Below, in pieces: positions 20,547 to 30,860 of a stretch of DNA of 64,000 bases. Source of the stretch: Leptobrachium leishanense. Taxonomy: Eukaryota > Chordata > Amphibia > Anura > Megophryidae. Under the pieces are notes generated by a model, which was given only the letters and a program-made list of their open reading frames with translations, searched no databases and was not told where the DNA came from. How positions within the stretch are numbered: the first letter of the stretch is position 1; each line of letters opens with the position of its first letter. The DNA lies in the NCBI GenBank assembly GCA_009667805.1, contig CM019066.1, positions 332,636,077 through 332,700,076 on the forward strand, in the 5' to 3' direction. The position numbers and the translations under genes are program-made.

Positions 20547-20773
20547 TTCTGTTGTTCTAACCAAAGTTCTGATGATTCTATGTCATGGAAACATGTGTCA
20601 ATCTGAAATCTAGGTGTAGCAGTTCCATAACTATTATTAAGTGAATCATCTATGCTAGCAGGTAAAGCATCCATATCAATATTTGGATTTGTGAGTGAGA
20701 CCTGTCCTATAGACTGAATCCTTTCCAGCAGGAGCAGTATTTTATTTTGTTCCACGAAGGAGGTGAATGTTTT
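20543..20773 (-). CDS. Unrecognised open frame, about 75 codons
   Basis: The frame runs on the minus strand from just after a TAA near 20785 to a stop at 20543. It reads VEQNKILLLLERIQSIGQVS, then LTNPNIDMDALPASIDDSLN and FQIDTCFHDIESSELWLEQQ. Composition is balanced (acidic, Leu/Ile and Ser rich, few Cys or Arg) and unlike the frames that cross repeats here. There is no ATG start; the first in-frame codons are not preceded by a clear splice acceptor. It ends at the border of the TTAA element (20546). It may be part of an old transposon gene or chance. No function is claimed. Confidence 0.25.
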   Translation of the reverse strand, partial: KTFTSFVEQNKILLLLERIQSIGQVSLTNPNIDMDALPASIDDSLNNSYGTATPRFQIDTCFHDIESSELWLEQQN

Positions 20774-20858
20774 TTCCTTACCTTAAGTATGAATAGTTAA
20801 ACTGCATTGATTTCAGCAATATTGATCCCATACCTTTTAAAATTGTGCTTTGACAGGC

Positions 20859-21118
20859 TTAAAGGGACACTCTGGGCATTGCAACCAGTAAGCAATTGAT
20901 TTCGGATGGAGGCTCACTGGAGCTTCAAGTCTCCCTCTCCTATGGTCACGTGACACGCTGCTTCTTGCAGGAAGCTAGCAGCATGTCACTTCTGGAGGAT
21001 TGGAAGGAGTTTGATTTATAGAGCTAAAATGGGAATGTAATGTAGAGGAGGGCAGGATGGGTTCATGTTTAGCTCTTTTGTTCCCCCTCCCCATTTTAAC
21101 CCCAGAGAATCCCTTTAA
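20859..21118. mobile_element. TTAAAGGG-type miniature element, T2/Kolobok-like (260 bp)
   Basis: The left end is TTAAAGGGACACTCTGGG and the right end, read inward, TTAAAGGGATTCTCTGGGG. The TTAAAGG start with TTAA target is characteristic of the T2/Kolobok group known from frogs. Non-coding. A second start of this type lies at 41149. Confidence 0.75.
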
Positions 21119-21906
21119 GGGCTCCAGGTTTTCCACCAAGCTCGGCCTCATGTATGTGTACAGCTCAAAGCGTATGAAATGGGGCTTGGAATAGAAGATG
21201 ATGTTTCCACAAATGCACTGGACATCATAAATACAAAGACCAAAGGGACACATGGTTATGCTCTGGCTGTCTATTAGGATCTTATTTCAATGATGGCATA
21301 GAGAATTTCTCTGTATGTACGTTGTCTTATATGTGGACAAATTCCTCGTCCACTCAACTGATTTTCAGACATACCGCTTGTGACGGAAGCCTCTGCCACC
21401 TTCTGAGAGACTTGAATTCCAGGTGTCAGAGACTGGCTGGCGCGGGCACTCGCAGCATTGGCTACACTACATATGGACTTTGCGTCCTTTGGAGAGAATT
21501 GGATGCCTGCCCCATGCCCATAGACTATGGGTGATTATGGCAAGGACTATCCATGGAGCATTTGGACATTGGCATGTTGTTTGTTATTTTTTTTAAAACT
21601 TTTTTCTGTGATGCAGTTCCAAGAGTTGTTAGCTTGAATAAATGTAATCTCCCCTGGGATTGATTGTGCTGGACAGATAATCTTATCACTGGGAGGAGGG
21701 GGGATCAGACAGCAGAGATCTATCGTTCTAGTCCCCTCCCAGGTAACCAACATACACTGTGCAATCTGTTTTAACATACTGTCTGTCTGAGAATAAATCC
21801 ATTCATTCCTGCTTTTACCAAGGATCGAGTCTCTCTGGTCGTGTGTGTTGAATCTTGGCTTCACTGGAGAATCTCTCTGTAGTGTGGAAGGTGACTGGGT
21901 CTCCTG
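21119..21906. other. No feature recognised
   Basis: Mixed composition. No repeat family member or gene was recognised. Confidence 0.4.
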
Positions 21907-22035
21907 GCGTGGTTCTGGGACAGAGAAGGGATGGACAGATAACGGGCTGGTTCTGGGACAGAGAAGGGATGGACAGATAACGGGCTGGTTCTGGGACAGA
22001 GAAGGGATGGACAGATAACGGGCTGGTTCTGGTCC
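21907..22035. repeat. 38-bp tandem repeat, about 3.4 units
   Basis: Three nearly identical units of GGTTCTGGGACAGAGAAGGG plus ATGGACAGATAACGGGCT, followed by a partial unit GGTTCTGG. High identity suggests recent amplification. Confidence 0.9.
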
Positions 22036-22593
22036 TGGAATTTTGGACAGAACCCTGAGCGTTTCCGTTACACCGCTCTCAAACTTATGCTGTGTTGAAA
22101 AAGCTTTTGGTGAATGAGCTAAAATGTATATTAGAAAAAATATTGTCATATTAGCATAGTTAATTGAGAAAGTACTGACAGGTTCTGCAGTGCTTCATGT
22201 CTGAGAAGCTACATAAACCCCTCAGATTGCCATTCAGATGAAGGACACTGGCCTGGTGGCTCATGCTGACCTTTCCCTTTGTAAGGATCAGGAGTTCTGG
22301 ATGCTTCAAACCATTTTTTAGGTCTTGGAGAAATCACTCTCTGAGCGCGCTTCACATGAGCCCCAACTCCCACAATGGCAGAAGACCTCCATACTCTCCT
22401 TAAGATCTCTATTCATGCCTCCTATGTGTGAGTTATGTCACTCACCGTTCTTACAAACAGTTTTATACATTGAGACAGAAACAGATTACTGTCCAAGACC
22501 ATCCAAAGCAAAAAGTAGGAACAGCATTCACCTAGCAAAGGGTCCAAATCATTGGTGCCACAGAGATGAGGGTGACTCAAACCCCATATCATG
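22036..22593. other. No feature recognised
   Basis: No repeat or gene recognised. Confidence 0.35.
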
Positions 22594-22899
22594 TAGAGAA
22601 AACAGAGAGGTCTGAGAACTCAGGATGGAGCATGAAACCTTTTTGACCCAAAAGAATATCCAAAAGCAAACACTGTAACAAGAGTAGGTCTTGGTTTTGG
22701 AAGTTTGAGAAAACAGAGAGGTCCAGGCACTCAGGATGGAGCTTTATTATATGGACGCCATCACAACTGTTCGACTCAGGCATATGCCTTCTTCAAGTAA
22801 CTTGAAAATGGCTTGTGCCGGAGCCGAAACGGTGTGAGGGCATCCATCTAATAAAGCTTCTTTATGATCTTGAGTGCACGGTCCTCTTTGTTTTCTCTA
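22594..22899. mobile_element. Fold-back element with GAGCCGAAACG core, plus extra direct copy of its end
   Basis: The end GAGAAAACAGAGAGGTCCAG, then CACTCAGGATGGAGC (22710-22744) occurs inverted at 22870-22899 (CTTGAGTGCACGGTCCTCTT, then TGTTTTCTC) and directly at 22594-22628. Inside, TTATTATATGGACGCC pairs with GCATCCATCTAATAA. The centre holds CTTGAAAATGGCTTGTGCCG, then GAGCCGAAACGG, with an inverted diverged copy (CTTGAAGAAGGCATATGCCT, then GAGTCGAACAG on the minus strand). No ORF. Confidence 0.6.
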
Positions 22900-23953
22900 C
22901 CTTCTAAGACTGTGACCTACTCAAAAAGGATAACGTGTTACAGTGGTTGCCTTGGGATGTTCCTTTTGGCTAAAAGTTTCAGTTTATTATAGCAATTAAA
23001 TACAATTTCATGTGATAATTTGGCTCATATCTTATGTAATATAACAGTTTCTTGTATTTTTTATTTATCTCATAGTTGTGTTTGGACGTATGTTGGCTTT
23101 GTTTGATAAACATTATAAATCTATCATTTATTAAGTCACACGTTGTGTTTTGGTCAATGATTGTCACGACCAGTTGCTTGCTCATTGCCTCACCTCCAAA
23201 CAAAGTTAGATATTGTTTATCTTCCCTCTGTTATTAATCTGCAGCAAGAAAACAAAGCACTTAAATATTTATTGTGCAGAGTGACCACCATGTCGAAGGA
23301 AGGAGGGCACGGCGTGAAAGCCCTTTTTTATTCTAAAGCACCATTTCACGATTTCTCATAAATTTAGTGAAGCAGGCTTTCTATGCTCAGTTCTCCTTTT
23401 ATTTGGGATAAATCATTCCTGACAGGAAGTTTTATGCCTAAATCCGTTTACTGTCCTTGTTGGTAGTCTTTAAATTAATATTTATAAGCCGAGAGTGGAC
23501 TAAAAGGATGCCGCAGTAAAATATCTAAATACTTCACCGAGGACTGAAAGGAATTTTCTTTCTTGACCACTGACTTAATTACTAGTGACCCGAGCTTATA
23601 TTGTCTCGGTGTTTTCCAAGCTCGCAAATCACAAAAGCAACAATGTTATTGTGGATGATGAAACAAGGCCGAGCCGCATGATATATGTGGCAATTAGACA
23701 CATGTACAAGGAAACAAAGGGTATCTGAAGAAATAACTTGACTTGAAAAGGAAACACGGCCAAAGCCGTTTCAGAAGTGACGACGGCATTGTCCCAAATC
23801 CATTTTTACATTTTTCAGATTGTTCGATGGAAACGGGAATAGTAACCGGTATCCGAATACCAGGCATTTTTCAATGCATAAAATCAAGAAAGTATTGTAA
23901 GTGTGATTAAAAATAATAATTGTGTAATACATACTGAAAGAATGCCTAGCGTG
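22900..23953. other. Low-repeat stretch; possible conserved non-coding sequence at 23460-23770
   Basis: No repeat family member was recognised. 23460-23770 is free of homopolymers and palindromes, of even composition, with runs such as TGACTTAATTACTAGTGACC and CAAAAGCAACAATGTTATTG. This is only an impression; no alignment was possible. Confidence 0.25.
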
Positions 23954-24263
23954 TAGGGCAGGGTGATTCCGTCCACTCTCCATGATTTATTCAAGTTAGA
24001 GGTCGTGTTCGACCTCGATTTTACTTTTCCCGAAATCAAGGAATTTGGATCTTTTTGATTGACTAAGCATCCATCTAAGCATCAGCAGAACAGAGCTGCC
24101 AGGTTCAACAGGCACTTTCCGCACCTGTGCTCTCCTCTGCCGATGTTCCGTCAGGGGCTCTGTCAATTAAAAATCCAGTTTCCTTGATTTTTGGAAAAGT
24201 AAAATCGATGTTGACCTCGAATTCGGTTAAATCGTTGAAAATCAAGGAAATCACCCAACACTA
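23954..24263. mobile_element. hAT-type miniature element (310 bp)
   Basis: 8-bp flanking duplication CTAGCGTG (23946-23953) and CTAGTGTG (24264-24271), one mismatch. Ends TAGGGCAGGGTGATT and, inward, TAGTGTTGGGTGATT. Subterminal arms GGTCGTGTTCGACCTCGATT and GAATTCGAGGTCAACATCGA are further inverted matches. Non-coding. Confidence 0.8.
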
Positions 24264-24449
24264 CTAGTGTGGTACCTTACCTAAATATGTATTTAATTGC
24301 ATACCCCCCCTTTTTTTGTATCCCTTATGTTGTTCCCTTGAAAATCTTAATAAACATTTAATTTGCAAAAAAAAGGTACTTAATTATTATTTATTCTATA
24401 TTTCATGTAAAATCCAGGCTGATTCACATAGACCCGAATACAGAGTTTG

Positions 24450-24965
24450 TTATAAATCTTGAATGAATGGAAAATTAATGAGAATTTTGGGATACATACC
24501 TCTTATGTTGAACACATCCCATCAGCGCATGTGCCAAAAGTGGCTGACATTTTCTGTAAGCCACATGTCACAGCGCTGCATGTTGTTGCGAACACGTCTC
24601 AACATTACATCATCAGTGTTTTGGATCTCATTACTAATGGTTTCGATAAGTCGTCAGTACTGTGGGGCTTGTTACAGTACACTCATTCCTTTAGATAGCC
24701 CCACAAAAAAGAAGTCCAGGCTGATAACATCGGGAGACTGTGTTGGCCTCAGATTCTCGGAAATTTCACTGTCCTCAATAAATTTTAGATTGTTGCCGCT
24801 GACTCACATTATGAGTAGCATGCCATGCCAGCTTGCAACCCTGTGCCATTTGAAAACAGTAAGCCATATTGTTCCGTGAGAGTGCTATTTTCAAGGCTGA
24901 ACTGTTGTCGTGGCTGTGCTGCCACCTAGCGATCACTTCCAGTACCTGTTGTGATGGGAGGAGGT
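24450..24965 (-). pseudogene. mariner-like (DDE) transposase C-terminal remnant
   Basis: The minus strand gives SPDVISLDFF, then after a one-base slip in a T6 run LWGYLKE, VYCNKPHST and, further on, VFATTCSAVTCGLQKMSATF. The S-P-D-x-x-x-L-D-F-F-L-W-G block surrounds the last catalytic Asp of mariner-type transposases. It is followed by the family's C-terminal region (VR-NNMQ-RC-...-HF). The copy has a homopolymer frameshift, at least two stops and no recognisable N-terminal DNA-binding domain, so it is dead. No terminal repeats were found. Confidence 0.6.
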
Positions 24966-26754
24966 ACATTTCCTTGCATTTGTTTACGATTCATAATGTA
25001 AACTTTGGCTTTGAATATGAATCACCATTGTGACAGAACACGCTGTCGCTGTGCGACTTGGAGGGGGCTGTGCGCTGGCCTCCTGCCAACAGACTATAGC
25101 CCGTGAAAGAGACTATTGGGGGAACTGGTGGACCTTTTAAATATATTTGGTTTTCACTATTTTGTATATCTGCCAGGTAACTAAATATTTCTGATGTGTG
25201 TGTGTTATTCCCTTGTGTAGTTATTGTATAGTCTCTTGTGTATTTTGCGTACATTCCCTCAAATATCTAACCTTTTCTCTCTATAGTATTATCTCTGTAT
25301 AGTACCTGCCCTCTCTTTTGTGTAAATTCTCTCGGTAAGAAATTCCTTTTGTTTACGTGCTTTCTCCTTCCCCCATTCTCCATTGTTTGAAGGTCCTGTG
25401 TAGTTATCTGATCTGTGATGTTGTCTGTTTGATTGTACGCAAATGTGCTGGTCCTTGACTCTATCTGTCCTCTCTGTCAAACAGTTCTATTCTGACCAAG
25501 CTTGAAGTCACGACTCATGATTTGGGGTACCAGGAATCTTCTGCCCGCTGTGCCAAGGAAAGGCTCCAGGTCTACAGCTACTGCTTATTCCTGGGGTGCT
25601 AGCCAGGCTCTCTACATGCACCGGGCCTTAAGCTGCGGCTAAGGTACTAGAGAAAGGTGTGAGAGTCACGAGGAGAAACTGAGTGTCCAGCGAGGAAGCA
25701 GCATTTGGCAGATGTGACCCTGTCCGGGCACAGAGATCTGTTATAACCATATATTACTTTGATTGTAAAGATGAAACTATGGACATGCCAAATCTGAACT
25801 GGGCCAGAAACTACAAATGGTTATCTAACTAACTAACTGGGTTATCTCATTTGAATCAATATTGGAAACCTCCAAAACATTTACAAACCTCATGTTATTT
25901 TTTCATCTGAACACTGAAATGTAATAATCTGTCTTTGCCGGCGTAAAATAGACATTATGTCGCGTTACGACCATGCACTTGAATATCAATTCTTATTTTA
26001 TTATTGCTTTATTTTTATCATCTGCTATAAAAGGGATGCAGCATTTTATAATTCTGTAACGCGTTCTCAGGCTGAAAAATATTGCATAAAATATTATCCA
26101 GTTTTCAGCAATGTAATGTTTTAACTGATTTGTATATGTGCAGTATTCATTATGACATACAAATATAATTATGCAGTTAACTTTTCCAAGTACCAATTAG
26201 TTACAATTTTATAACAAGTAATCACAGCTTTCTCTGCACATTAATTTAAAATTACAGTTTTCAGAACCATTAGCGAAAAAAAATCAAACCAACTATAAGG
26301 CCTTTGTAAATTACTCTAATTATTTGGTCTTTGACAAGATAGGCCCTAAATTAGACAACCTTTGTGCTTCAAGAGTCTTGGAGTGCCATTGGAGCTCTAA
26401 ATCAGCAAGTTCGACATCTGTTACATGATTGCTACTGTGACTGTTAAACAGAATAAGCTGCATAAGAAAAAAAAACGTTTATATCAAACTTTTCTTTTAA
26501 ATGAAACAAAAATGACAGCAAATATCACGTTTTCCAGTAAGTTGTGCAGCTCTGGATCGGTACTAAGTAACATTGATCTGATACACTAGGGGAAGGATAA
26601 GAACACTGCATCAAACTGAATATCTTTTGTATGAACCCCTGGAATCCTAGATAAGTGTAAATGTAATAAATGTTAGCCAACAACACCAAGAAGACAGTTT
26701 TGGATATCATTATGTGTTGGTTCCCAAATATTTAGGTCTGGATCACCACTGATG
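24966..26754. other. Unassigned; 25030-25760 possibly old LTR-type sequence
   Basis: 25030-25760 starts TGTGACAGAACACGCTGTCG and has a T/C-rich right part, which would fit an LTR, but no matching second end or duplication was found. 25760-26754 is plain A/T-rich DNA. Confidence 0.25.
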
Positions 26755-26762
26755 CGTTAAGC

Positions 26763-26897
26763 CAGGGCTGTGAAAATCCGGCCACTCAGACATTTCTGAA
26801 ATACAACGCCCATCATTCCCTGGCCTTCAATTGCATTCAAAGAATTCTGGGAATTGTAGGTCCTCAAAACCTGCAAGGCAAGACTTTGACATTCCGG
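26763..26897. mobile_element. Small palindromic hAT-like element (135 bp)
   Basis: Flanks CGTTAAGC (26755-26762) and CATTAAGC (26898-26905), 7 of 8 identical. Starts CAGGGCTGTGAAAATCCGGC. Inner arms ATTTCTGAAATACAACGCCC and GGGAATTGTAGGTCCTCAAA. Same family as 41168-41297. Confidence 0.75.
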
Positions 26898-26988
26898 CAT
26901 TAAGCTATCAGCTGGAGCTCCAACCGCTGCCATGATGGCTCCTGCCGATATTTCAGCCAAGCCTCAAGCAGAGTGTTACTAAACTCTT

Positions 26989-27912
26989 TAGGGCTGCTCT
27001 CATAATCGGTTAGTTGGCCGATTATTATTTCGATTAATCGATTCATCGGATAAAAAAAATAGAAAAAAATTGTTTACTTAAAAGGAATTTTATGTAAAAA
27101 AATATAAAGAACCACAACCCCTCCCCCTTTTTCCATAAGCAAATTGCGGATCTTGTGTACTTTTTACACAAGGTATGCGAGTGCTTGGTCAGAGGGATGG
27201 GTTGGTGCTGCATGCGTAGCTTAAGCCTATGTTTGCTTTCTCAAACGAACACGGCTGCAAACACTTGGTTATAGATGATGATGTCAGCATGAAAACAGGG
27301 TAAATAAGCTAAAGCGGTCAGGGTGTGTAGCGTGTCCCTTTTAAATAATTTCATGAACAAACTGAGAGGGAGGAGGGACTGGAGGTGGAAGGGAGTGACT
27401 TTGCTCAAGTGACTTGACCTGAGTGTGAAAGGGAGTGGGTATAGACAAAATACCAGATCTGAGTGTGGGAGTGAGTTTGGGGAAAGGGAGTGGACCAGAC
27501 CAAAGGGAGAGAATGGCAGTTCCCAACCAAAGAGGTGCGGCAGGGAGGGTGGGGTGGTGGCACAGGACTCCAGCTTCAAGTAAGGATAAAACACAGGCAT
27601 ACAGCTCCTTCACCAAGTGGCAGTATCCTATTGTTTGTGTTATAGTTCTGCTACTGTTGTAAACAGAATAAAACAAACTGGTTGTGTCGGACATAACCCT
27701 AGAACTAAATCATATCTAGTAAAGTAGTGGCGCGTCTTCTCCAATCAGCTCTGAAGCTGAGGTTATTTACGTTTAACTCGGTCTGACTCTAAACAGTGTG
27801 TGCAGTACACAGGACGATTAATCGACACCGATTAATTGATGATTAAAATAGTTGACAACTATTTTCATTATCGATTAGTTGTCGATAAATCGATTTAGTT
27901 GTTTCAGCCCTA
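26989..27912. mobile_element. hAT-type element, TAGGGCTG ends (924 bp), no transposase
   Basis: Flanks AAACTCTT (26981-26988) and AAACACTT (27913-27920), 7 of 8 identical. Ends TAGGGCTGCTCTCATAATCG and, inward, TAGGGCTGAAACAACTAAAT. Both ends carry the AATCGATT / GATTAATCGA subterminal motifs seen in a common vertebrate hAT group. Open frames at 27241-27694 on the minus strand show no transposase motif. It abuts the next hAT element with about 10 bases between them. Confidence 0.8.
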
Positions 27913-27930
27913 AAACACTTCCATCTAAGC

Positions 27931-28114
27931 CAGTGGTTCCCAAACGCGGTCCTCAAGTCCCCCTAACAGGCTAGCTTTTAAGTTTCACTTTGGGGAAATG
28001 CAGACTGAATCCTGCAATCACTGAGCAGAAAAATCATATCACCTGTGCTGTGCTTCAGATATCTGCCAAACCTGGACTGTTCGGGGTACTTGAGGACCAC
28101 GTTTGGGAACCCTG
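27931..28114. mobile_element. hAT Charlie-like miniature element (184 bp)
   Basis: Flanks ATCTAAGC (27923-27930) and ATCTAAAG (28115-28122). Ends CAGTGGTTCCCAAACGCGGT and, inward, CAGGGTTCCCAAACGTGGTC. The interior has GGGGAAATGCAGACTGAATC and CTGTGCTGTGCTTCAGATAT, shared with 38415, 42446 and 56415. Non-coding. Confidence 0.85.
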
Positions 28115-28122
28115 ATCTAAAG

Positions 28123-28530
28123 GAATTGAAAAATCCCTTACTTTCCTGAGATCCCACAGTGCAGAACGTGGCGCCATCCACTGCTTTCTCTGGCCACGAC
28201 CAGTGAAAGATTGGGAACAAATAGTTCCCATTGTTCTTCCTTTGCTCCTTCTGTGGCTCATGCGCATAACCACACAGACGAGCTCATGCAGGATCGCACA
28301 GGGCTCCATTGAGTCCTACAGACATGCAGAAGCCGATACCAACAACGGCTCCAATGCAGCATCCCAGCCAGTATAGTGCCATGTGTGGTGGTAGGAAAAG
28401 GCGCTTACTACTTTTTCCCATTTGTAGCTTCCCATTAGCGGGTCATTGGTGATCTGGTCTCTAATGCGGGTAGGGATCCGGACCTCCATTAGTTCCACTG
28501 CAAGTGTATGTTAATAGTCTGTCAGAAATA
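28123..28530 (-). repeat. Diverged relative of the 53184 hairpin-rich family
   Basis: GGGAACAAATAGTTCCCA (28213) and the TGAGATCCCACAGTGCAGAA block match 40610-40730 and 53430-53530 in reverse (GGGAACTATTTGTTCCCA). Ends were not located. Confidence 0.45.
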
Positions 28531-29050
28531 CTGTAATGTACACATCATCCCATGCTAATTGTGTTAAGGAGGACACAAGATATAGATAGACTTATGCAAT
28601 GCAAAGGGTGAGCATTGGCAGAATAGAAGGATTACGCGGTCCAGTTAATGAAACAGTTGAAATCAATAATTCCATGGACGAAAAATGAAAAGACATTGGA
28701 CTATTTCCCCGGTTATAGCTTTTTTTTTTACGCTTATGGCAGACTCTATCATTTTAAAAACTATTAGGATATATATATATATAGCAAACATATAGGTTAG
28801 TGGGTTAGTGGTTACAGGAGGTTTAAGATGCATATTTAATAAACTACAATTTTTTAACCCTTTTGTTAGTCCTCGAGTGCACCCTTTACTTTCTGGCTCC
28901 ATACTGTATATACTGTATATATCCAGGATACTTCTGACTTGCCCGAAGAAGTGAGGAGACTCTCAAAAGTTTGTCATATATATATTTTTTTATTTGTTAG
29001 TCCAATAAAAACATTATCATTGCATCCTGCAATACTCAGCTATATATATA
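28531..29050. other. A/T-rich with short TA runs
   Basis: (TA)n at 28768-28784 and 29040-29052. Nothing else recognised. Confidence 0.4.
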
Positions 29051-29293
29051 TAGTTCCAGCGCACTTGGAGCCGCACACGTGTACTTGATAAAACAATAAA
29101 TTTTATTTATAACATATTAAAATGAAACCGACGTATCGCCTCCGACACGAGCCATTTTGAAGGTAACCCTTTACCCGTTACCTTGAAAATGGCTAGTTTC
29201 GGAGCCGAAACGTCGGTTTCATTTTAATATGTTATAAATAAAATTTATTGTTTTATCAAGTACACATGTGCGGCTCCAAGTGCGCTGGAACTA
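29051..29293. mobile_element. 243-bp palindrome (fold-back) with GAGCCGAAACG core
   Basis: Arms of about 105 bp: TAGTTCCAGCGCACTTGGAG ... TTATTTATAACATATTAAAA ... and the inverse up to 29293. In the inner part CCTTCAAAATGGCTCGTGTC and CCTTGAAAATGGCTAGTTTC (then GGAGCCGAAACGTCGG) are inverted copies around a short CTTTACCCG loop. It sits between TA-rich tracts. Confidence 0.9.
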
Positions 29294-29379
29294 CAAATTT
29301 TTTCTGGAAGCAAGCACCGGGACATTCAATCTTGTTCTCATTTGGAGAATAGAAAGGAGTTGCTGGGACTACGTTCGGT

Positions 29380-29386
29380 GTATATG

Positions 29387-29417
<31 letters not shown>

Positions 29418-29420
29418 ATG
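29380..29420. repeat. TA/TATG microsatellite
   Basis: TATATGTATATGTATATG followed by (TA)n. Confidence 0.9.
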
Positions 29421-29479
29421 TCTAGAAGGGTTGTGGCGGAGGACTAAAAGTGAGATAAAAAGCCTCCACACTATAATAA

Positions 29480-29806
29480 GTGTGTTTATTATTGCAGAAG
29501 CCACCCGCACATTAAAGCAATTCGATGAATTGTATCCTAGAGCTCCTGTGCCACATTCCCCATATGCAGCAAGGAACTCTGGGTAGGATATGCAAATGAC
29601 CTCTATCTCACTTTGTGTGGCATAGCATTGATTTTAGGGTTCTGGGTAATAACTGATCCAAGATGCATAAAAGTGATACAGATGTCATTTGCATATCCTA
29701 CCCAGAGTTCCTTGCTGCATATGGGGAGTGTAGCACAGGAACTCTGGGATGCAATTCTTTGAACTGCTATGATGTGCAGGTGGCTTCTGCAATAATAAAC
29801 ACACTA
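29480..29806. mobile_element. 327-bp palindrome (fold-back), 120-bp arms
   Basis: Left arm GTGTGTTTATTATTGCAGAA ... GGTAGGATATGCAAATGAC (to 29601) pairs with right arm GTCATTTGCATATCCTACCC ... TTCTGCAATAATAAACACAC (29692-29806). The 90-bp centre is unique. No ORF. Immediately left of the L2 copy. Confidence 0.9.
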
Positions 29807-29811
29807 TATAT

Positions 29812-30860
29812 ATACTCAGATCTACCTCTCTACCCCTGATCTCTCTCCCCCTGTCCTTTCAAAAGTCAGTGACTGTTTATCTGGCATCTCCTCCTGGATG
29901 GCCTCCCACCACCTAAAGATCAACATGTCAAAGACTGAGCTCCTACTTATTCCTCCCTCCAATGCCTCCCCATCTCCTGACTTCTCTATCACGGTGGAGG
30001 GTATCACCATCTCCCCATCAAACCAAGTTCGCTGTCTTGGAGTTACACTTGACTTTGCTCTTTCCTTCATCCCCCACATCCAGTCTCTTTCCTCCTCCTG
30101 CCGATACCAACTGCGTAATATTTCCAGAATTCGGCCATTTCTTACCGCTGTCACCACAAAACAACTCATACACGCCCTGGTAATCTCCCGACTCGACTAT
30201 TGCAATAATCTCTTATCTGGCCTCCCTCTGTCCCGCCTCTCCCCCCTACAATCCATCCTGAACGCCTCCGCCAGGCTAATTCACCTCACCCGCCGCTCTG
30301 TCTCTGCCGCTCCCCTCTGCGAGTCCCTTCACTGGCTCCCCATCCACTGCAGAATTAAGTTCAAAATCCTTATCCTTACCTACAAAACCCTCACTAACTC
30401 AGCGCCCCACTACCTGTCCTCACTAATCACCAAATACACCCCAGCCCGCTCCCTAAGGTCAAACAGTGACCTGCGCCTAGCTTCTCCCCGCATCACTTCT
30501 TCCCATGATAGACTGCAGGATTTCTCACGCGCAGCCCCCACTCTCTGGAACGCTCTCCCTCGTACTGTCAGACTTTCCCCTAACTTCTCTTCCTTCAAAC
30601 GCTCCCTTAAAACATTCCTATTTAGGGAAGCCTACCACCCAACTCACTGACGCAATCATCAATCACTCTCACCTTACAGTCCTCTCCTCCTGTTTCCAAC
30701 CCCAACCCTCCTAGATTGTGAGTTCCTACGGGAATAGGGCCCTCATCTCCTCCTGTACTGTTTGTCAAATGTTGTTCAATGTATTGTAACCCTGTCTATA
30801 CTGTGCTTATTGTACAGCGCTGTAGAATATGCTGGCGCTTTATAAATAAAGAATAATAAA
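29812..30860 (+). mobile_element. L2-type LINE, 5'-truncated, 3' end complete
   Basis: Carries the C-terminal part of the ORF2 protein (29824-30650) and a 3' UTR with TAGATTGTGAGTTCCTACGG, GAATAGGGCCCTCATCTCC, TGTACAGCGCTGTAGAATAT and GCTGGCGCTTTATAAATAAA, ending in an A-rich simple tail near 30860 and a TA run. It starts inside the RT domain, right after the catalytic YADD position, so it is a typical truncated insertion. Confidence 0.9.
29824..30650 (+). pseudogene. L2 ORF2 C-terminal part, open over 250+ codons
   Basis: The frame opens upstream of the first Met as YLSTPDLSPPVLSKVSDCLS, then SSWMASHHLKINMSKTELLL, then VRCLGVTLDFALSF, QLIHALVISRLDYCNNLLSG, RLIHLTRRSVSAAPLCESLH and WLPIHCRIKFKILILTYKTL, ending SFKRSLKTFLFREAYHPTH and TGA. 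These are the RT thumb region and the C-terminal domain of L2-clade LINEs (S-R-L-D-Y-C-N, W-L-P-I, F-K-x-x-L-K-T-F-L-F). It has no stops or frameshifts, so it is one of the younger insertions here. Lacking endonuclease and the RT catalytic residues, it cannot move by itself. Confidence 0.9.

Noticed and set aside
22325..22615. 96-codon plus-strand frame as host exon
   Set aside because: No domain, no convincing splice sites, and its end runs into the fold-back element end.
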